From contig NZ_CP011339.1 of the NCBI RefSeq assembly GCF_001264245.1, positions 2,542,001 to 2,606,000 on the forward strand: a DNA stretch of 64,000 nt. The letters run 5' to 3'. The notes below the pieces were generated by a model. That model was not told the DNA's origin. It ran no database searches and saw nothing but the letters and a program-made list of their open reading frames with translations. The position numbers were made by a program, and so were the translations under genes. This document shows positions 43,587 through 52,931 of the stretch, one piece after another (position 1 is the first letter of the stretch; each line of letters begins with the position of its first letter). Source of the DNA: Microcystis panniformis FACHB-1757 (GTDB lineage Bacteria; Cyanobacteriota; Cyanobacteriia; Cyanobacteriales; Microcystaceae).

Positions 43587-45221
43587 CTACTCCCATTCTA
43601 TAGTTCCGGGGGGCTTAGAAGTAATATCATAAACCACGCGGTTAACTCCCTTAACTTCATTGACAATGCGATTAGAAATTGTCTCCAATAAATCATAGGG
43701 AACCCGCGACCAATCGGCAGTCATTCCGTCTTCACTGCTGACTAAACGTAGGACAATAGGATAAGCGTAGGTACGTTGATCTCCCATTACTCCCACACTG
43801 CGGACAGGCAATAAAACCGCGAAAGCTTGCCAGAAATCGTGATACATTCCCTGCTTATTAATCTCGTCGCGCACTACCCAATCTGCATCGCGCAAAATAT
43901 TTAATTTATCTGCGGTGACTTCCCCTAAAATGCGAATCGCTAAACCAGGGCCGGGGAAAGGTTGACGACGAACAATTTCTTCTGGAAGACCGATCGATCG
44001 TCCTAATTTTCTCACCTCATCCTTAAATAATTTTCGCAGGGGTTCGACTAATTTAAACCGGAGATTTTTCGGCAGTCCACCAACGTTATGATGACTTTTA
44101 ATTTTAACCGCGACTCTTTCCCCGGTTTTGGGATCCACATTACTATCGGCCGATTCAATCACATCGGGATATAAAGTTCCTTGGGCCAGATAATCAAAGG
44201 GTCCCAAACGATTTGATTCTTCTTCAAACACCTGAATAAATTCATGGCCGATACGACGGCGCTTTTCCTCGGGATCGGTGACACCGGCAACCTGCGCTAA
44301 AAATCGCTTTCTAGCGTTGACATACTGGACTCCGATATGGAATTGCTCGTTAAATATCTGCATTAATCGTTCTGGTTCACCCTTACGCATGAATCCCTGA
44401 TCGATAAACATACAGGTTAGTTGATCACCGATCGCTCGATGCAAGAGGAATGCTAAGGTAGAGGAGTCCACACCGCCGGATAAAGCCAATAAAACTCGCT
44501 TATCGCCCACTTTTGCCCTAATTTCTCGGATCGATTCCTCGACAAAAGCTTCCGTAGTCCAAGTGGGTTCGCATTTGCAGATATGATAGACGAAATTGCG
44601 AATTAAGGCGATTCCTCCCACAGAATGGACAACTTCCGGGTGAAACTGCACTCCAAAGAGTTTTTTCTTGTGGTCGGCAATGGCCGCACAATCGGTATTA
44701 TCGGTATGAGCGAGAATTTCAAAACCCGCAGGCAATTCCACGCAGGAATCCCCGTGACTCATCCAAGCGGTGGAACCGTCCTCGACATTGGTTAATAAAT
44801 CGGTAGGATCGTTGATAAATAGGGATGCTTTGCCGTATTCGGCCCGTTTTGCCCGTTCCACCCTACCTCCTAACTGCTGTACCATCAACTGCATCCCATA
44901 GCAAACTCCGAGGATGGGTACACCTAAATTCCAAATTTCGGCATCACAGTGAGGCGCTCCAGGATCATAGACGGAATTGGGACCGCCCGAAAGAATTATT
45001 CCTTTCGGGTTGATTTGGGCCAATTGTTCGGCACTGGTACGATAGGAGAGAACTTCGGAGTAAACGTTCGTTTCCCGGATTCTGCGGGCGATTAATTCAG
45101 AATACTGGGAGCCAAAGTCAAGAATGATGATTATTTGACGATTAAGGCTATTAGTGAAGGACTCTGAGGGCAAAGTCTCTTGAGGGGTAGGAAGGGGGGT
45201 TTGAGTTGTCACTGCGATCAA
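43587..45221 (-). CDS. guaA: GMP synthase (glutamine-hydrolysing)
   Basis: 544 residues. It converts XMP to GMP with ATP and glutamine, the last step of guanylate synthesis. The glutaminase domain has the Cys in GVCYGMQLM with His-Glu in GVQFHPEVVHS. The ATP-pyrophosphatase domain has the P-loop LALSGGVDSSTLAFLL. The dimerisation domain ends TSKPPGTIEWE, the family's conserved terminus. Length and all motifs are normal. It lies 131 bases downstream of cbiD; the two are neighbours in many cyanobacteria. A terminator follows. Confidence 0.97.
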   Translation of the reverse strand: MIAVTTQTPLPTPQETLPSESFTNSLNRQIIIILDFGSQYSELIARRIRETNVYSEVLSYRTSAEQLAQINPKGIILSGGPNSVYDPGAPHCDAEIWNLGVPILGVCYGMQLMVQQLGGRVERAKRAEYGKASLFINDPTDLLTNVEDGSTAWMSHGDSCVELPAGFEILAHTDNTDCAAIADHKKKLFGVQFHPEVVHSVGGIALIRNFVYHICKCEPTWTTEAFVEESIREIRAKVGDKRVLLALSGGVDSSTLAFLLHRAIGDQLTCMFIDQGFMRKGEPERLMQIFNEQFHIGVQYVNARKRFLAQVAGVTDPEEKRRRIGHEFIQVFEEESNRLGPFDYLAQGTLYPDVIESADSNVDPKTGERVAVKIKSHHNVGGLPKNLRFKLVEPLRKLFKDEVRKLGRSIGLPEEIVRRQPFPGPGLAIRILGEVTADKLNILRDADWVVRDEINKQGMYHDFWQAFAVLLPVRSVGVMGDQRTYAYPIVLRLVSSEDGMTADWSRVPYDLLETISNRIVNEVKGVNRVVYDITSKPPGTIEWE

Positions 45222-45352
45222 AAAAAGAAACTGGCAGGAAAAGGTTAAAGTTTTGTAAACTAAATCGGCTATTGTTCTGAAAATAAGCTACAATAGTATG
45301 GCCTTATTAGTTTCATTTTTTAAGACTAAATATTCCCACGATCATAGCACGG

Positions 45353-46479
45353 TCACTGGGGAGTGACTGGTAGATTTTGCAAAAATTTAAGGCCATTTTC
45401 GCTTTTGCTGATCAAAGAACGAGAGCGATCGAATAAAATACAACCGACCCCAAGATGACCGTTACTGTGGTTATAAACGTATTCTTGGCAACGGCGATCA
45501 ATCGTATTAGCCATTTCTCCATAGATGCGTTCCACCCAATTATCTCCCGTTTGCCGGTCTAATTGACGCAGATATTCCAGACCGTTTTCGCTGGTGCTAC
45601 TGTCAAAAATTTGCTGGAGATGGGGGTAGCTAAACCCATTTTAGCGGCGTAGGCGGTGAGAATTTCCCGACGACCATCGGCCAGATGATGGTGAGTCTGA
45701 AAGATTCCCCCGGCAAGTTTAATTAATTTACCGTGATAACCAAACAAAAGAATTTCAGAGATTCCCTGTAATTGTGCCTCTAATAACATCGGCCCGATCC
45801 AATTGGCTGTTTTTACCAAAATATCAGGATTAATACCCATTTGAGGGGCTAAATCTAAGCCATTTTCCCCGATACAAAACACCAGGCGATCGAAACGACG
45901 GGATAAATTTTTTAATTGCTCGCGAAAGATTTCCAACTGTCCGGGAGCGCTCAGGGGTTGGGAAATGCCAGTAGTACCTAACAAAGATAATCCCTCTACC
46001 ACCCCAAAAGCGGCGTTAGAAGTCCTTGTGGCCAGTTTTTTGCCTTCTGGAAGGATAATCGTTACTTTGATGCTTTCTTGGGGCAGTAACAGGGGTCTGA
46101 GGTTTTCTTGCAGCAGACGCTGGGCATAACTATAAATAGCTGATTTTCCGCCATTATCAACCTGGATGCCGATTCCCTCGCCTCCTTGAATCTCTATCTC
46201 TTGATTACCCGTTTTTCTTTCTACTAACGCCCATATAGGGGTATTTCTAGTTAAATCTAAATTGTCCCCCGGATCGCTGCGGGTGATAGCTAGGGCAGCA
46301 TCGGGGTTCAGTCGGGCAACTTGTTCGATGGCAATTGTAACGGTTTCTGGCGGTTCTAAAAGATTAAAAGTAACGGAATTTAGTTCATTTTCGCCGTGGA
46401 GATGCTGGAGAGATGCGATCGCACTGGCACAGGCAAAAACCGGCAAAGTGTAACCCGAACGGGGTGGGGAGATAGACAT
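45353..46479 (-). CDS. cbiD: Cobalt-precorrin-5B C1-methyltransferase, one-base frameshift
   Basis: CbiD methylates C1 during anaerobic-type cobalamin synthesis. The family start RSGYTLPVFACASAIASLQ, then ITRSDPGDNLDLTRN, GGEGIGIQVDNGGKSAI and EGLSLLGTTGISQPLS are clear. After GLATP (about 45622) the frame slips because ACCCCCAT has one C too few; the expected HLQQIFDSSTSENGLEYLRQ to VERIYGEMANTIDRRCQEYV follows in another frame to 45353. Restored length is 375 residues, normal for the family. A read error at the C run is likely; otherwise the last about 90 residues are lost. Confidence 0.85.
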
Positions 46480-46754
46480 AAATAGGGTTGATAGCCAATC
46501 AAATTAGCCGTAATCTGATTATAGAACTAGGGGGCAACTGCTGCTATTTTTGATGATTCTTTGACATCCTCACCACCCGGGGTGAGCGCATCTCAAATGC
46601 TATTGACAATTGACCAATTTTGTGATCCTTGTGAGAATTTCAAGTGATACCAGTCAATCAGAATAGTTACGAACTCTACCCCTTTGGTCGATTGTTGCTT
46701 AACAATTGAGATGGCAAATTCTACAATGAGACTAATTTATGATATGATGAAAGA
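46480..46754. other. Intergenic; short IS605-like end
   Basis: TTTGACATCCTCACCACCCG at about 46568 with a CTCACC/GGTGAG hairpin resembles the IS200/IS605 right end at 29969. Nothing else recognised. Confidence 0.4.
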
Positions 46755-47612
46755 ATGTATGATAATGTTTGTCGAATCTTAGCGTCACTTTTTTCAAGGG
46801 ATATAGCCACTTGGTTAATCGGAGAACCGATTACATTAACCGAGTTGGAACCGACTGAGTTACTGCTAGATCCAATTAGAGTAGATAGTTTGATTTTTTT
46901 ACAATCAGAAGACTTAATTCTTCACATCGAATTTCAGACAGATCCGAAAGAAGATATTCCTTTTAGAATGGCTGATTATCGTCTGAGGATTTATCGTCGG
47001 GTTCCTCGAAAAAGAGTTTATCAAGTGGTTATTTATCTGAGAAAAAATCAATCTGCTGCTGTCAAAATTAATACCTTTGAGTTATTAGAACTACAACATC
47101 GTTATAATGTAGTTAGACTCTGGGAAGTTCCCAGTGAAACTTTTCTAGATGTATCAGGTTTACTTCCGTTTGCGGTGTTGTCTCAAACTGATAATCCAGA
47201 AAAAGTATTACAACAAGTAGCTCGTCAAATTGAAAAAATTTCTGATAACATAGAGAGAAATAACATTGCTGCCTCAACTGGTATTATTGCAGGGTTAGTT
47301 TTAAATCAATCTATCATTAAAAGATTACTCAAGGAGGAAATTATGAAGGAATCGGTTATTTATCAAGAAATTCTCGCTAAAGGAATCACAGAAGGTGAGA
47401 TTTTAGGCTTTAAAAAAGGCGAAGCCAATCTAATTCTTAAACAAATTAATCGCCGAGTTGGTAATATTTCAACTGATTGGGTCAACAAAATTCAAGAATT
47501 ATCTTTAGAACAATTAGAAGATTTAGGAGAAGCTTTATTAGATTTTACCTCTCAATCTGATTTAATTAACTGGTTTAATTATCTTGAAGAAAATAAAAAA
47601 AATATTAGATAG
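46755..47612 (+). CDS. Rpn-family PD-(D/E)xK nuclease-like protein with DUF4351-type tail
   Basis: 285 residues. DPIRVDSLIFLQSEDLILHI, EFQTDPKEDIPFRMADYRLR shows the D...E-x-Q core of the recombination-promoting nuclease (Rpn/PDDEXK_2) fold. The C-terminus (EANLILKQINRRVGNISTDW, then IQELSLEQLEDLGEALLDF) is the DUF4351 tail common in cyanobacterial members. Rpn proteins cleave DNA and are linked to recombination, mobile elements and phage defence. No partner gene is adjacent. Complete in length. Confidence 0.8.
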   Translation: MYDNVCRILASLFSRDIATWLIGEPITLTELEPTELLLDPIRVDSLIFLQSEDLILHIEFQTDPKEDIPFRMADYRLRIYRRVPRKRVYQVVIYLRKNQSAAVKINTFELLELQHRYNVVRLWEVPSETFLDVSGLLPFAVLSQTDNPEKVLQQVARQIEKISDNIERNNIAASTGIIAGLVLNQSIIKRLLKEEIMKESVIYQEILAKGITEGEILGFKKGEANLILKQINRRVGNISTDWVNKIQELSLEQLEDLGEALLDFTSQSDLINWFNYLEENKKNIR

Positions 47613-47670
47613 TTACACCCTGCAATCTAATAAATAATACTTGTCATTGATGAAAATTTTCTTTCCTGAT

Positions 47671-47702
47671 CATAGCATTTTACCCGTACACAACCAATAA
47701 CG
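47671..47702 (-). pseudogene. C-terminal fragment identical in reading to the gene at 49043
   Basis: Leftward TATTGGTTGTGTACGGGTAA reads YWLCTGKML and a stop, the same last nine residues as the GTPase-like protein ending at 49043. It marks a former copy or a rearrangement breakpoint. Confidence 0.55.
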
Positions 47703-47769
47703 CTATATTTGAGGAATTAAATCAAAGCGATCGCCTATAGCATTGTATAATAAAGTTGTCTTGAAATAA

Positions 47770-48537
47770 TTAAGAGAAATTTACATAACTACTGATATAA
47801 ATTAACGGAAGTTCTAGTAAATCTCGCTGATAAATGCTAGTAATAAAGAAACGTGCAGCCTTTTCTCGATGCTGATTTAGTCGTTGAATTTGAGACTGTA
47901 CGGGGGTAAAATAACGATGATAAACATAACTGTCTTTTTCTTGCCAATTAAGGTATTGATAATGAGGATCATAAGCTAGTTTTTTAGCTTCTTCCGTGAG
48001 ATTAATCGGACAGAGATCCACTTTATTTAAACAGATTAATAAGTGAGAAACTTGAGAGCATTCTTTGAGCAAAAAGTCAACCCATTTTTCAAATCTTTTG
48101 ATCCATTGTTGACGAGTAATAAAATGATCTAGATTGTCTTTTTCAGGATTAATAATCTCTCGATAAGGTTCTAAAATAACTAAAACCGCATCTGCTGTCT
48201 GAATTTTATTTAATGTTTCTTGCCACTCATGAACATCTTGCCAAGATTTTCGCCAAATTTCTCCTAATGTATCAATTATATCTAAGTCAATTGTTTGAAG
48301 ACCAGCTGTTAAATAAGCCTTAAACTCCATATATGTTTCAGAAAACCTGCACCCGTTTATTGTTCCTGCTCTTGTAATTCCTCTATCGTCAAGTATCAAA
48401 GATTTCATGAATTTATAATCGGGTTCTACAACTTTGATATAATGACCATCAGGATTAAGAATTTCTAGACAAAGATGTGTTTTTCCTGCAACGCGATCGC
48501 CGATACAAATAATTTGATTCACTTGTTTAACCTCCAT
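47770..48537 (-). CDS. GTPase-like protein, member 1 of a pair
   Basis: 255 residues. Walker A is ICIGDRVAGKTHLCLEI, G3-like DxxG is in DLDIIDTLGEIW, and the guanine-specificity motif NKVD is in LLICLNKVDLCP, so GTP binding is likely. It is cytoplasmic, with no membrane segment. It resembles the Double-GTPase (DO-GTPase) proteins that have been predicted to work in bacterial conflict systems, but that is from memory. Its likely partner lies 1.5 kb upstream at 49043-49984, separated by an MntA/HepT module. Confidence 0.7.
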   Translation of the reverse strand: MEVKQVNQIICIGDRVAGKTHLCLEILNPDGHYIKVVEPDYKFMKSLILDDRGITRAGTINGCRFSETYMEFKAYLTAGLQTIDLDIIDTLGEIWRKSWQDVHEWQETLNKIQTADAVLVILEPYREIINPEKDNLDHFITRQQWIKRFEKWVDFLLKECSQVSHLLICLNKVDLCPINLTEEAKKLAYDPHYQYLNWQEKDSYVYHRYFTPVQSQIQRLNQHREKAARFFITSIYQRDLLELPLIYISSYVNFS

Positions 48538-48561
48538 GTTGTCAACTAATTGTAATTCTTT

Positions 48562-48690
48562 TCATTGGCAATAATTTGATGATTGAATTAATAAAGATTG
48601 ATAGAATCTGTCTTTTCCCTCCTGTGTATAAGATTCGATTCGTTCAATTCTATCTAAAATATCACCTAAATAAATTAAGTCATCATTCAT
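48562..48690 (-). pseudogene. HepT-like HEPN toxin, N-terminal fragment
   Basis: NDDLIYLGDILDRIERIESY, TQEGKDRFYQS then LLIQSSNYCQ and a stop: 42 residues of the about 110 expected. The R-x4-6-H ribonuclease motif lies in the missing part. Its start overlaps the MntA stop by ATGA (48687-48690), the known arrangement of MntA-HepT modules. The toxin is therefore dead while the antitoxin survives. Confidence 0.75.
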
Positions 48691-48977
48691 AAAGGAATCA
48701 CCTCTTTCATGATTCTTTCCCGAAAACAATCTCGTAAACTGTTAATAGTAGCCACATCAACCTTACAGCCTAAATAATCTTCTAAGTCTTGAATTAAACC
48801 AATTCTATCTAATAAGTTGCGCCCTTGTTCCATTTCTACTAAAAAGTCAATATCACTGTCATTGCTGTCTTCTCCTCTGGCAACTGATCCAAATATTAGA
48901 ATATTAAATGCTCCATGTTTTCGGGCAATTTTTATAATATTCTCTCGTTTTTCTTGAAGAAGTTGATAGCGTTTCAT
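48687..48977 (-). CDS. MntA-type nucleotidyltransferase antitoxin
   Basis: 96 residues from the ATG at 48977 (103 from 48998). The catalytic motif GSVARGEDSNDSDIDFLVEM has the G-S-x10-D-x-D pattern of minimal nucleotidyltransferases, which AMPylate and silence HepT toxins. LLDRIGLIQDLEDYLGCKVD and VATINSLRD complete the domain. It sits between two GTPase-like genes and is followed by the truncated hepT. Function without a toxin is doubtful. Confidence 0.85.
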   Translation of the reverse strand: MKRYQLLQEKRENIIKIARKHGAFNILIFGSVARGEDSNDSDIDFLVEMEQGRNLLDRIGLIQDLEDYLGCKVDVATINSLRDCFRERIMKEVIPL

Positions 48978-49042
48978 TTTCAGACTTTCCCGAATCACTC
49001 AATAATTTTTTGGGCAAGCAATATTAATTTTTTCTACAATAA

Positions 49043-49984
49043 TTATAGCATTTTACCCGTACATAACCAATATAAGGGTTCAATTAGTCCAAAAGGTTGC
49101 CATTCTTGAGGATTTCTAATCACGGCAAATGCTCTCCCACTTTCTGATTGAATAATTGAATTTGGTTCGCAATATTTACCAAATACTCCGAAGGATGAAG
49201 TGGTGAAATATTCGACTTTTCCCTTGTCCTCCTGAGTCCAATTTTCTAGGATTTCATACATTTTAGGAAAGAGTCTTTGTACCAGACCACGAGGATCATC
49301 TCGATTAACCCAAAGTTCTGATAAATCACATTTCGTGACAGCAAAAGCGATACGACAACCTTGAGGGTTACGCTGTGTTAAATCTGTAGTAAATTTTTCT
49401 AAAGACTTAGCATATACCTCATCTTCTCGATGAGATGTTCCATCTATTGGTAAGAAATATCCACCTATATCACTAAATAAATCATCATAGTATTCTGTGA
49501 AGCTATGAGATGATGAAAACTCTCTAATATCTCTCAAGAGACTATCTGGCATATCGTAGATAGCAAATGAAACTTTTTCTGTATTTTTAGCCCAAAATAA
49601 TCCTTTTATTTCCAGAGTAATAGTAAAACTATAGAAAGGATGCTGGCAAAAAATACCGTTAAATCCTGTTAGTTCTAAGTAGGTGGGTGGAATTAAATAT
49701 AAGATGAACGTAGGTTGGGTTGAAGCATGAAACCCAACGCCCCGATGGGTTACGCTACCGCTAACCCATCCTACAAATGATTGTGCCTCCCTACTTAACA
49801 TCAATTGCTTTTTTAAAATGTTTTCTGCCTCATCACTCAATTGTTTTGCAAACGGATCACTCGGTGTTACTTGACAAGATAAGACCTTTTTAGATTTTAC
49901 CTGATGTTTTTGATGATAAGCTAAAGACGCAAGATAAGTGCTTAATCCTGCTGCATAAGAACCTATACCTATGATATTAGTCAT
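49043..49984 (-). CDS. GTPase-like protein with a MITE-encoded 40-residue insert
   Basis: 313 residues from the ATG at 49984 (GTGAGG upstream; a start at 50029 is less likely). The N-terminal NIIGIGSYAAGLSTYLASLA looks like a P-loop in which the Lys is lost (AGLST for AGKTT). IAFAVTKCDLSELW resembles the T/NKxD motif. Residues about 64-103 (SREAQSFVGWVSGSV to YLIPPTYL) are translated from the 122-bp MITE at 49676-49797, which adds 120 bases and keeps the frame. It may be the second member of the GTPase pair with 47770. Whether the protein still folds is unknown. Confidence 0.7.
   Translation of the reverse strand: MTNIIGIGSYAAGLSTYLASLAYHQKHQVKSKKVLSCQVTPSDPFAKQLSDEAENILKKQLMLSREAQSFVGWVSGSVTHRGVGFHASTQPTFILYLIPPTYLELTGFNGIFCQHPFYSFTITLEIKGLFWAKNTEKVSFAIYDMPDSLLRDIREFSSSHSFTEYYDDLFSDIGGYFLPIDGTSHREDEVYAKSLEKFTTDLTQRNPQGCRIAFAVTKCDLSELWVNRDDPRGLVQRLFPKMYEILENWTQEDKGKVEYFTTSSFGVFGKYCEPNSIIQSESGRAFAVIRNPQEWQPFGLIEPLYWLCTGKML
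49676..49797 (-). mobile_element. 122-bp MITE inside a coding region
   Basis: TAAGTAGGTGGGTGGAATTA to CCCTACTTA with TA at both ends. Net insertion is 120 bp, 40 codons, without stop codons in the translated frame. Confidence 0.95.
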
Positions 49985-50384
49985 AACATTTACCTCACAG
50001 AAATAATGCGTTAAAAAAAGGTTGAACAACTAGACGATTAACCCCACCTACAAACCCATCAAAGACCAATTCAAGAAAAAGAAACTTAGCTCACATTGAG
50101 CAGTTAATGGCGGTGGGAGCCTCGCTTTCTTGGCTGAGTAAAAGACAGTATAAATGAACTTCCCCGTTGACAAAAGGCCATAACATCTGCTGTAGGAGGG
50201 ATTAAGAGTATTCAAGCAAATCGTCCCCAAGTCCTTCAATAAAGTCCGAAAACTAGGCCCGGGAAAGTTCTCTTAATTCCTTTTGGACATAATCTTAGGT
50301 TTTATGGCTAGGATTGTCTCTTGTCTTTTTTCTCCTCCTGTCTCCTCATCTAAGGGAAGATTGTTGATTTTTACAGGAGTTCTA
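49985..50384. other. Intergenic, no supported gene
   Basis: A 63-codon leftward frame exists (50048-50239) but lacks coding character. On the other strand a short phrase (AVGGIKSIQANRPQVLQ) could be a gene tail of unknown family. No repeat was recognised. Confidence 0.35.
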
Positions 50385-51152
50385 TTAATCTTTCAGCAAT
50401 TCTAGGCGATAACGATACAAAGCTACAGGACGATTCGGCGCTTGGAAATAATCAGGGGATTGGGGGGAAAGATAAATGGCTGTCACCTGATCGCCTAGAA
50501 TTTTATTAGGAGATAATAACTCATAAGCGGTGGTGGTTTCCACCTCATTAAGATAAGTATTGGTTTCTCCCCGGAAAATTTGTTGACTGATTTCTGTGGC
50601 AATAAATTGATTGCCGCTAGGAGTTTCGCTATTTCTGGCAATTACCGTGGAAATTAGTTGATGAGCGCCCCGTAAAAAGGTAATCTGACGATTGGGATTA
50701 TTAGGGTCAGTTTTTACCGATAATACCGATTGACTACCCAAATAGGCGCGACTAATTGCTAAACCATTAAAGGATCGATCGGCCACAATTGATGGTTTAC
50801 TGATAATAGTGGATAAAAAGGCAGCATTTATCGGTCTGGAAATAGCTTTCTCGATGAATCTCACCGGAAACTCGATCGATTTTTCTAGGTAACGACGATT
50901 ACTTTCAAAACCAGGTGTGATAATCTGGGGAGCAAGAGGAGCGGTTAAATCGATTAGGGTACTGGTGACAGTCCAACTGCCTACCATCCAATCGGGATAA
51001 ACTAAATCTCCACTGGCAAAACTAACCACTGGTTTAGTCATCCAGCGAGGATAATTAGTTAAGCGATCGCTTAAATTTCCTGCTATAGATAATTCTAAAT
51101 GGTTACTACAGCCTAGAATCAATACTAACAAGAACAAAATTATCCTTTGCAT
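50385..51152 (-). CDS. DUF6816-like lipoprotein
   Basis: 255 residues. The N-terminus IILFLLVLILGCSNHLELSI has a lipobox (ILGC), so it is a membrane-anchored lipoprotein. YPRWMTKPVVSFASGDLVYP, DWMVGSWTVTSTLIDLTAPL and a beta-rich body fit the DUF6816 family as I remember it, found in cyanobacteria and plastids, with no known function. It is divergent from era, with a 35-base gap, so both promoters overlap. Confidence 0.7.
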   Translation of the reverse strand: MQRIILFLLVLILGCSNHLELSIAGNLSDRLTNYPRWMTKPVVSFASGDLVYPDWMVGSWTVTSTLIDLTAPLAPQIITPGFESNRRYLEKSIEFPVRFIEKAISRPINAAFLSTIISKPSIVADRSFNGLAISRAYLGSQSVLSVKTDPNNPNRQITFLRGAHQLISTVIARNSETPSGNQFIATEISQQIFRGETNTYLNEVETTTAYELLSPNKILGDQVTAIYLSPQSPDYFQAPNRPVALYRYRLELLKD

Positions 51153-51187
51153 GGGTAAAAATATTTTTTAAGTAATATTCTTTAATT

Positions 51188-52143
51188 ATGAACGATTTGA
51201 TCAACTCCCAAGCCTTTAATCTCGATTCGGCAGTAATTCCCATCGCACCCACTGGTTTTAAATCGGGTTTTATTGGCATTATTGGTCGTCCTAATGTGGG
51301 CAAATCCACCCTGATGAATCAATTAGTGGGACAAAAAATCGCCATTACTTCCCCCATCGCTCAAACTACCCGCAACCGTTTGCGCGGCATTGTCACCGAC
51401 GAGCGCTCCCAGATGATTTTTGTCGATACCCCCGGCATTCACAAACCCCATCACGAATTAGGCAAAGTTTTAGTTAAAAATGCCGAAAACGCCATAAATT
51501 CTGTAGATTTAGTTTTATTTGTTGTCGATAGTAGTAATTTTTTGGGCGGTGGCGATCGCTATATCGCCGATTTACTGACTAAAAACCAAACTCCCACGAT
51601 TTTAGGGCTAAATAAAGCCGATCAGCAACCGGAAGACCCGGAGCCTATCGACGATAGTTATCGCACCTTAGCGGCGGAAAATAACTGGTCTCTGCTGAAA
51701 TTTTCGGCACTGGAGGGGACGGGAATCGCAGAACTGCAAAATCTGTTAACTGATTCCCTCGAAGTCGGTCCCTATTACTATCCCCCGATTTAGTCACCGA
51801 TCAGCCGGAAAGGTTTATTATGGGCGAATTAATCCGCGAACAGATTTTACTGCAAACCCGTCAGGAAATTCCCCATTCTGTGGCGGTGGTGATTGAACGC
51901 GTCGAGGAAACTCCCGCTTTAACCAAGGTTTTTGCCGCCATTAACGTGGAACGAGCTTCCCAAAAAGGGATCGTCATCGGTAAAAATGGCAGTATGTTAA
52001 AAGCGATCGGCTCTTCCGCTCGATCGGCTATTCAAAAGTTAATCGCTGGGGAGGTATATTTAAAGTTATTTGTGAAGGTAGAACCGAAATGGCGACAATC
52101 TCGCTCACTTTTAGCAGAATTTGGCTATCGCACCGAGGAGTGA
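51188..52143 (+). CDS. era: GTPase Era, one-base frameshift
   Basis: Era binds 16S rRNA and assists 30S assembly. G1 GIIGRPNVGKSTLMNQLVG, switch TTRNRLRGIVTDERSQ, G3 DTPGIHKPHH and G4 GLNKADQQ are complete. The KH domain has the motif GIVIGKNGSMLKAIGSSARS near the end. The first frame stops at 51793 because TATCCCCCGAT has one C too few; YYYPPD continues in the second frame as LVTDQPERFIMGELIREQIL to 52143. Repaired length is 318, normal. Since era is usually essential, a read error is the better explanation. Confidence 0.9.
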
Positions 52144-52194
52144 ATTGGGGTGTGGGGTGTGGGGAGAAGCTTTTTTCAGTGAACTGAAAACTGA

Positions 52195-52251
52195 AAACTG
52201 ATAACTGATAACTGATAACTGATAACTGATAACTGATAACTGATAACTGAA
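52195..52251 (+). repeat. Heptanucleotide tandem repeat (ATAACTG)7
   Basis: Seven units at 52201-52249, ending two bases before the ATG of the next gene, so it occupies the ribosome-binding region. Confidence 0.95.
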
Positions 52252-52928
52252 ATGACCGATATTAAAACCCTAATTAAACAGGTACACCAAGAGGCAAAAA
52301 AAGAGGATTTTCCCATCGATACCCTAATTTACCAAGAGGCAAAAAAGACCCCTTTGAACCAGTTTTGTATGCTGGTAATCTTGCTAGTCAGTTATGCTTT
52401 TTTGGCCGGGATTTAGGACGAGATGAAGTGTATGCAGGACAACCTTTGATCGGGGCTGCTGGTAGAATGGTAAGAGAGGGATTTTTTCAAGCTTGGCAGG
52501 GGAGAAAATCCCATGATCGTCAAGAGCTATTATCGGTGTGCGATCGAATTTTCTTAACTAATACAGTTCCCTACAAACCCCCTGGTAATAAAGCTTATTC
52601 TGGGGAAGTGAAAGATCGTTTTCGTCCATTTATAGAAAAACTGCTCGTTTTTTATTGGCAAGGTGATCATATCATCACCCTTGGCACGGAAGCTTTTAAA
52701 TGGTTTGAACCCTACGGTAAACCCAAAGAAGTAGATAAATTCTATCTTGATAAAGAACGCTTTACCAAAAAACTGCTAGTTACCCTCACCGCTACCGATG
52801 AACAGGGATTAAAACAGCAAAAAAAAGTGACTTTATTGCCTCTCCCCCATCCTTCTCCTCTCAATCAAAGATACTATGCCCTTTTTCCTGATTTATTACA
52901 AAAAAGATTAACTGAATTTGCCTTTTAA
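52252..52928 (+). CDS. Uracil-DNA glycosylase family protein, one-base frameshift
   Basis: The ATG at 52252 reads TDIKTLIKQVHQEAKKEDFP. At about 52342 one A is missing from an A run (GCAAAAAAG), after which DPFEPVLYAGNLASQLCFFG, RDLGRDEVYAGQPLIGAAGR continue in the next frame. The N-terminal G-x-x-P-G-like GRDLGRDE and the later LPLPHPSPLNQRYYA (H-P-S-P motif) are those of uracil-DNA glycosylases that excise uracil from DNA. It usually has four Cys for an iron-sulfur cluster in family 4; here they are not evident. Restored length 225. The stop is 3 bases before rsmD. Confidence 0.75.
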
Positions 52929-52931
52929 CCG

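Noticed and set aside
50048..50239. A 63-codon leftward frame
   Set aside because: No ribosome-binding site, no conserved motif and odd composition; no support beyond being open.
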